From: Tamarix chinensis
Lineage: Eukaryota; Streptophyta; Magnoliopsida; Caryophyllales; Tamaricaceae
DNA length: 64,000 bases
Direction of reading: 5' to 3'
Assembly: GCA_030549775.1 (NCBI GenBank)
Contig: CM060175.1
Location: 43,031,415 to 43,095,414, forward strand
In this document: positions 59,411-64,000 of the stretch, piece after piece
How positions within the stretch are numbered: position 1 is the stretch's first letter
Layout: each line of letters begins with the position of its first letter
Position numbers and translations under genes: made by a program
Notes under the pieces: model-generated
The model's input: the letters and a program-made list of their open reading frames with translations, nothing else
Databases searched by the model: none
What the model was told of the DNA's origin: nothing

Positions 59411-61106
59411 TTAGATAATGTCACTATATTCCTGTGTTAAGGCTATGGCCTCATATTCCTTTAAACGTCTCTTATTAGAAATAATATCCTTCATAAATTT
59501 AGCATAGGTAGGCATTTGAGATATGGCTTCCACAAATGGAATGTTAATTTGTAATTTTTTAAAAATCTCAACAAACCTCCCAAACTGTTTCTCTAACCTT
59601 ACCTTAGTTTGTCTTTGAGGGAAAGGTAGGGTATGTTTGTATGGTGGTGGAGGGACATATTCCTCAACCTCATGGAATTTTCCTAAGGTGGTTTCTTTCT
59701 CAATGTTCATGGCCTCTCCATTCTTTCCCTTCGTGGCCTCGACTCTTCCACCCTCAACTTTAATTTCTGTCCTCAAAATAGGGTCTTTTAACTCCTTTCC
59801 ACTTCTAAGTTCTATGGCATTGATGGACCCCTTAAGATTGTTCTTTGGTTTCCCCGGAAGCATTCCAAGGGCCTAGAAGAAGATCCTGATTGTTAGGCTA
59901 CTTGGATAATTTGGTTTTCCAGCATCTTATTATGGGTGGCTAGGGATTCAACCTTAGAATTTAAGTTCTTGACTGAGTTCCTCAAATCCTCAGTTTGTTT
60001 GTTCTAAGAGGCTATGAAGTTCTCCATCATTAATTCAAGATTCGACTTCAGAGGGTTAGGAAATGGTGGTCTAAGGTTTTGAAAACCTGGAGGCCTAAAA
60101 TTTGATTAAGGAGTGGAATTTAGTGGTGGGCTATTGCAGGATAGATTTGGATGATTCCACTATCTTGGACTATAGGTGGGAGCTAATGAGTCTCCCTTTT
60201 GGTTCAAATTGTTCATATAATTGATGTGGTCTACAAGGGTTGTATCAGGGGGTGGAGAGGCAACAGATTGATATTTGAAAGATGAGTGCCCTGCAATACC
60301 ACAAGTCTCACAAACAACAGAAGAAGATGTTAATGCGTTAACACTTAAATTGTAAAAATTTTTAAATAATGCATCAACACACAAAGAAAGGTGATCCAAA
60401 GCATAAACGTCGTACTTACCACTCTTCTTGGTAGAAGAGCACTCATTTGACCATTTGTAATGGTTTTGAGCCATGTCTTCAATCAATTATATGGCTTCGG
60501 GTATGATCTTGTTCATGAGAGTGCATCCTACCACTACATCTAGAGTCATCCTTGTGTTGTAAAGTGGGTCATTATAAAAGGTGTGAACTAGCACCCATTC
60601 TTCCAATCCATGATGTGGGCACATTCATAACATATCCTTATAGCACTCCCATGCATCATAGAGACACTCACCATCCTTTTAAATGGAGCTTGTAATGAGG
60701 TTCCTTAAATGAACCATCATGGATGGGGGGAAGTAATTTTTTAGGAAGGCTCGTGAAATTTGTTCCCAAGTGGTGATGGACTCAAAAGGAAGTGATTGTA
60801 ACCAAGATCTTGCGTTGTCCCTCAATGAGAATGGAAATAATCACGGCTTGATCGCATCATCTGACACTCCATTCATCTCTCAAGTGTCACAATACTTAAG
60901 AAAAATGGAAATGTGCAAATTTGGGTCCTTTGTTGGTCTACCACTAAACTGATTTTGTTATACCATATGGAGTAATTCAGGCTTTACTTCAAAGTTGTTG
61001 GTACCTACATTTTTTTTTGTATACTTGGTTGTGCCCCGTATGCATTCGGAGATGCAAACTCCTTAAGAGAGTGGTGTTGCTCTTCCTCTCCATTAGTTTT
61101 AGCCAT
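59411..61106 (-). pseudogene. Athila gag, broken
   Basis: The likely start is ATG at 61106-61104: MAKTNGEEEQHHSLKEFASP, then NAYGAQPS. Next come capsid-like pieces near 60720-60530 (MMVHLRNLITSS, GECLYDAWE, NPLYNTRM-type text) ending TLMNKIIPEAI, a stop, then the frame 60486-60160 (IEDMAQNHYKW and a finger-like CETCGIAGHSSFKY with C-x2-C-x4-H but no final Cys). The last frame, 59863-59411, has INAIELRSGKELKDP and FGRFVEIFKKLQINIPF, the Athila gag-protease junction. Stops and frameshifts separate the parts. Gag would form the particle core. Confidence 0.82.
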
Positions 61107-61375
61107 AGTTCTTGAACTAACTCTTGATTTTATCTCATGTTTCCACCTCATTAGTCAACTCAACGTCCTCTTTATCTTAGGGTCAAACTCAACTAGAGTC
61201 CCAAGTTAAAAATATTGTTGCATAAAAGGCACCTAAGAATGCAAACAAACAAGCTATCAAACAAAAAGTATTAAAGATAAAGAGCAGAAAGAAATTAAAG
61301 AATCTAGAATAGCTAAATAATAAAGAACACAATATCAATCAGCTAAAGTCCCCACCACCAGTGCTAAAAACTCAA
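61107..61375 (-). other. Athila leader with primer binding site
   Basis: Immediately after the 5' LTR the minus strand reads TTGAGTTTTTAGCACTGGTGGTGGGGACTTT (61375-61345; core AGCACTGGTGGTGGGGA). This is a decayed form of the TGGCGCCGTTGCCGGGGA-type primer site usual in Tat and Athila elements, with CG changed to CA/TG at each site. The remaining leader up to gag shows nothing else. Confidence 0.78.
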
Positions 61376-62812
61376 TGATGCCAATCTACAAGCGCATGAA
61401 TTCATTGTAGTACTTCAAGGTTGTATCCCACAGGGATTTCGCAATTGAGTACCCAACTTCATCCATTTAGCTATCTAAATCAATTATGGAGTGAGAGTAT
61501 GTAAATGAGTAGTGAAAATAAATATAACGACAATCTGAATGTAAACCCTAAAATAATAGATATGAAGCCTAGGATTGAAATTTGGTCTCTAAATTAGTAT
61601 TCAACAATGAAATAAAGTTATGTTGTAGTTTAATTTAATGGATGTAAACAATCAGTCTAAATATACTCATTCACCTCTTTAAATATCTAAGAACGTATTT
61701 AATCTAATTTTTTCACTACTTTTGTGACTAACAAATTAAATTAAACCAATTAACTACCATTGATTCTATAATCCCTAAGAACTAAACATCTACTTTTTTT
61801 ATTGCCAAAATTCCTATTCATATGCTAATTTCCGATAATGATTTCAACATTTTAGTTGCAAACAATACCTAAAAAGGTTTAATTTTTTCAAATCCAATTT
61901 ACAACCATCGATCCTAACATATGAAATAACACATATGAACTAAACATACAATATAATACCTTAATTCATCATATTAATACCAAAACGGACCTAGTTCAAT
62001 CCTAGCAAAAAGGATTACTCACTCATGATTTCAAGAAATTTAAACAAATTATATTGTATAGCAAATGTAATAACAGTATAAAAATTACAAAGAAGAGAAA
62101 TTAGATTGAATTAACTGTAAAGAAGACAAGAAAAGTCAATTCTGATCATACATGAACTTGCACTTGAATCCCTGGAACTTAGATTAACGAAAACAAGGAA
62201 ATTTATATGGAGCTTTCACTTTGGAAACGAGACCCTAGAACCTCCCCAAGAAGTCCCCAAAGAATGCCTTATAAACTACCCAAAATGTAGGCTATGTCAC
62301 GTATGAAAGATCATGGTGTAATCATTGTTGCACGGCCATGCAAGGTCTGTATAGCCTAGTCATGTAGCATTCTTGCTCTCAAAATAGGGGGAATTTGGCT
62401 TCCGCATGGCTGTGCATTATCCTCAGCCTCGACTCATTCGGTAAGCTCTAGTTATATGGTGTCTTCTACTTTGAATATGCATGCATAAATGCTGCACGAT
62501 TGTGCAACTAGCTATGCATAACCATCTTTTTGCTTTTTTTTTTACTTCTTGAATTATTTTTGGCTCTTTAAGCTTCTAGAATCCTCTATAAACATGCTAG
62601 ATTGATTTATCATCCTTCAATGCCTGTCATACTTGGTCTTTTGTCCGAAAACATGCACTACTTCCTTGAATTTGTGCATTCTTGTTTAATTCCCTAAAAA
62701 ACAAAAATCAAGAGAGGTATTGCACAAATAATAGACTAGAACTATAGTAAAATACATATTCTTAAAATGTAGGAAATGCAAGGAAAAAATAGATAAATTA
62801 TTCACTTTATCA
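61376..62812 (-). repeat. 5' LTR of the Athila element
   Basis: 1,437 bp. On the minus strand it starts TGATAAAGTGAATAATT at 62812 and ends AGATTGGCATCA at 61376. It has the same dyad-rich block as the 3' LTR (62320-62530), with one repeat fewer. Its outer flank TAAAA (62813-62817) is the second TSD copy. Confidence 0.9.
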
Positions 62813-62817
62813 TAAAA

Positions 62818-63971
62818 CATTAATATTTAGAGTGGAAGACATCGAGTTTGGGATTGGTGGCTCTTTTAGAGTAGCTACCCTAAAGATGAGGTTTAGCCCT
62901 TGGTTTATTTTGTTTTGCTTGTATGTCTTAGTGCCCTCTAAAAGCTTTATATATACTCTAATTAGTTTTATAGACTTCTTAGTGAGTATCAATACTTAAG
63001 GATTAGGTGACATAGAAGGACTAAGGATATTATGTTGTCTTGTCGTGCTAATATGGCTAGGTGTACATTAGTATCCCTAGATTCCATGGTGTAAGGTTAT
63101 TGTACTACCACCGGGATCCAGTATGACCAGGTGAAAGTTAGCATTCCCAAGATGATTATCTGCTCTCAAACAAAAGAAATAATAAGGAATTATTTATTTG
63201 ATCACCTTGGTATGTATTAGGTTATTGGTTCAGTAGTTGCTTCTATGCCCTACCATTGGTATTGGAGTTGATTTGGTTGGGTCGTTGGTAGAGCCTTAGT
63301 GCACTAACTTCTTGGTTATGGATTATGATATTAATATTATGTATTTTAATATGGAAGTGAAATTATTTAAGTATGATGGTTTTTGAGCATGACGTTGTAA
63401 TGTCACATACGTTATGGCATGATAATTTTATTCTTATTATCATATGTAGATTTGTACTTCATGTATGTTTTATAATTATTGTATGATTATATGCAATGTG
63501 ATCATGCTACCTCTTGAGAAGTATTGTGATTTACTCAATATGAGAAAGTTATACTAATATTATATTTGTAAATGATTATGTGCAGGCCATGGAGTGAATT
63601 AAGATGTATAAGTGTAATGAAGATTAGTGAGGCCCTTTGGAGGATATGTTGTTATCATTATGGGATTTTAGGTCTAAGAGTTATGAAAAATCAATATCGT
63701 ACCTTCAAGTACTAGCTTTTGGTGTAGTTGGTTTTCTTTTGAACTTTTATGTCCTTTATTTTATTTTGATTATTGTTATGGTATGGATGATAATTTATAA
63801 GCTTTATGTATGTTATTTTCTCTTATTTCCACTAGTTTATTTTAGATCTAACTTATTTTAAGTCTTAGCACTTATCATAAGGAAAGTAAAGAAACTAAAC
63901 TTATTCTAAGCACCCATTATTTAGTATTAAGCTTGTATATAATAAAAAAAATTAAACATTAGATTGTTACA
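62818..63971 (+). repeat. H 3' LTR, segment 3 (right end)
   Basis: Last segment of H's 3' LTR, ending AGATTGTTACA. The tail TAAGTCTTAGCACTTATCATAAGG (63860-63883) is a decayed copy of the family tail. Adding 38760-40797, 44600-45211 and this segment gives 3,804 bp, nearly the length of solo LTR 3 (3,797 bp), which supports the reconstruction. The next five bases, AGCTT, would be H's right TSD copy. A 74-codon frame (63637-63861) has no known features. Confidence 0.7.
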
Positions 63972-64000
63972 AGCTTTTCTTATTCCATCCCTTACATTTT
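63972..64000. other. Sequence to the right of element H
   Basis: Only 29 bp remain, beginning AGCTTTTCTTATTCC. Too short to classify; it may be the DNA into which the whole nest was inserted. Confidence 0.4.

Larger units (their letters stand above)
45212..62812 (-). mobile_element. Complete Athila retrotransposon with a nested solo LTR, TSD TAAAA
   Basis: Two LTRs (45212-46765 and 61376-62812), a primer site, gag, protease/RT/RNase H/integrase and a 3' region where Athila elements carry an env-like frame, all on the minus strand. TSD TAAAA is present at 45207-45211 and 62813-62817. Without the 4,975-bp insert and its extra 5-bp TSD copy, the element is about 12.6 kb, normal for Athila. It interrupts H's 3' LTR. 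Confidence 0.92.

Noticed and set aside
1..64000. tRNA or rRNA genes
   Set aside because: No cloverleaf-like or rRNA-like stretch was recognised by eye on either strand; the tRNA-related sequences found are short primer sites. A tRNAscan run would settle it.

Overview
This window is repeat-dense plant nuclear DNA, most like pericentromeric or gene-poor heterochromatin. I find no intact host gene, tRNA, rRNA or CRISPR array. Nearly everything can be assigned to LTR retrotransposons of plant-specific lineages: Ty3/gypsy Tat, Athila, Tekay-like and CRM/Reina-like chromoviruses, and Ty1/copia. All coding regions are decayed, mostly by C-to-T type changes. The species cannot be told from the sequence.

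The layout reads as a nest of insertions, with several joints fixed by 5-bp target-site duplications (TSDs). From the outside in: (1) an old, non-autonomous, gag-only element 'H' with very long LTRs runs from about 36049 to 63971, and its left end lies outside the window. (2) A plus-strand CRM/Reina-like chromovirus 'G1' (23218-36048) sits in H's 5' LTR. (3) G1's 5' LTR received a plus-strand copia element (23484-30038) and a minus-strand Tekay-like element 'T1' (3909-23212). (4) T1 contains a second CRM/Reina-like element 'C2' (2759-3908), which is itself interrupted by a plus-strand Tat element (1-2758), and two large solo LTRs (8690-14057, TSD CATGT; 17327-22581, TSD TATAG). (5) H's 3' LTR contains a 3.8-kb solo LTR (40798-44594, TSD ATGAC) and a complete minus-strand Athila element (45212-62812, TSD TAAAA). 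That Athila copy carries a further 4,975-bp solo LTR (47258-52232, TSD ATAAT).

The solo LTRs and T1's LTRs appear to form one superfamily with complementary-looking ends (TGTAAxACCC...GGGTRTTACA). The best preserved copies share an order: AT-rich 5' end, pyrimidine tract, GC-rich promoter with TATAAATA, GC/pyrimidine-rich leader, an (ATT)n field, a GTAAG splice-donor-like site, fast-changing minisatellites, then tandem arrays of about 46 bp that can fold into two hairpins. One of those hairpins changes by compensating base pairs between units and between copies. This covarying hairpin array is the most interesting signal I found and may be an RNA or DNA structural module carried by the LTRs. 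How CpG-rich each copy remains also agrees qualitatively with the nesting order.
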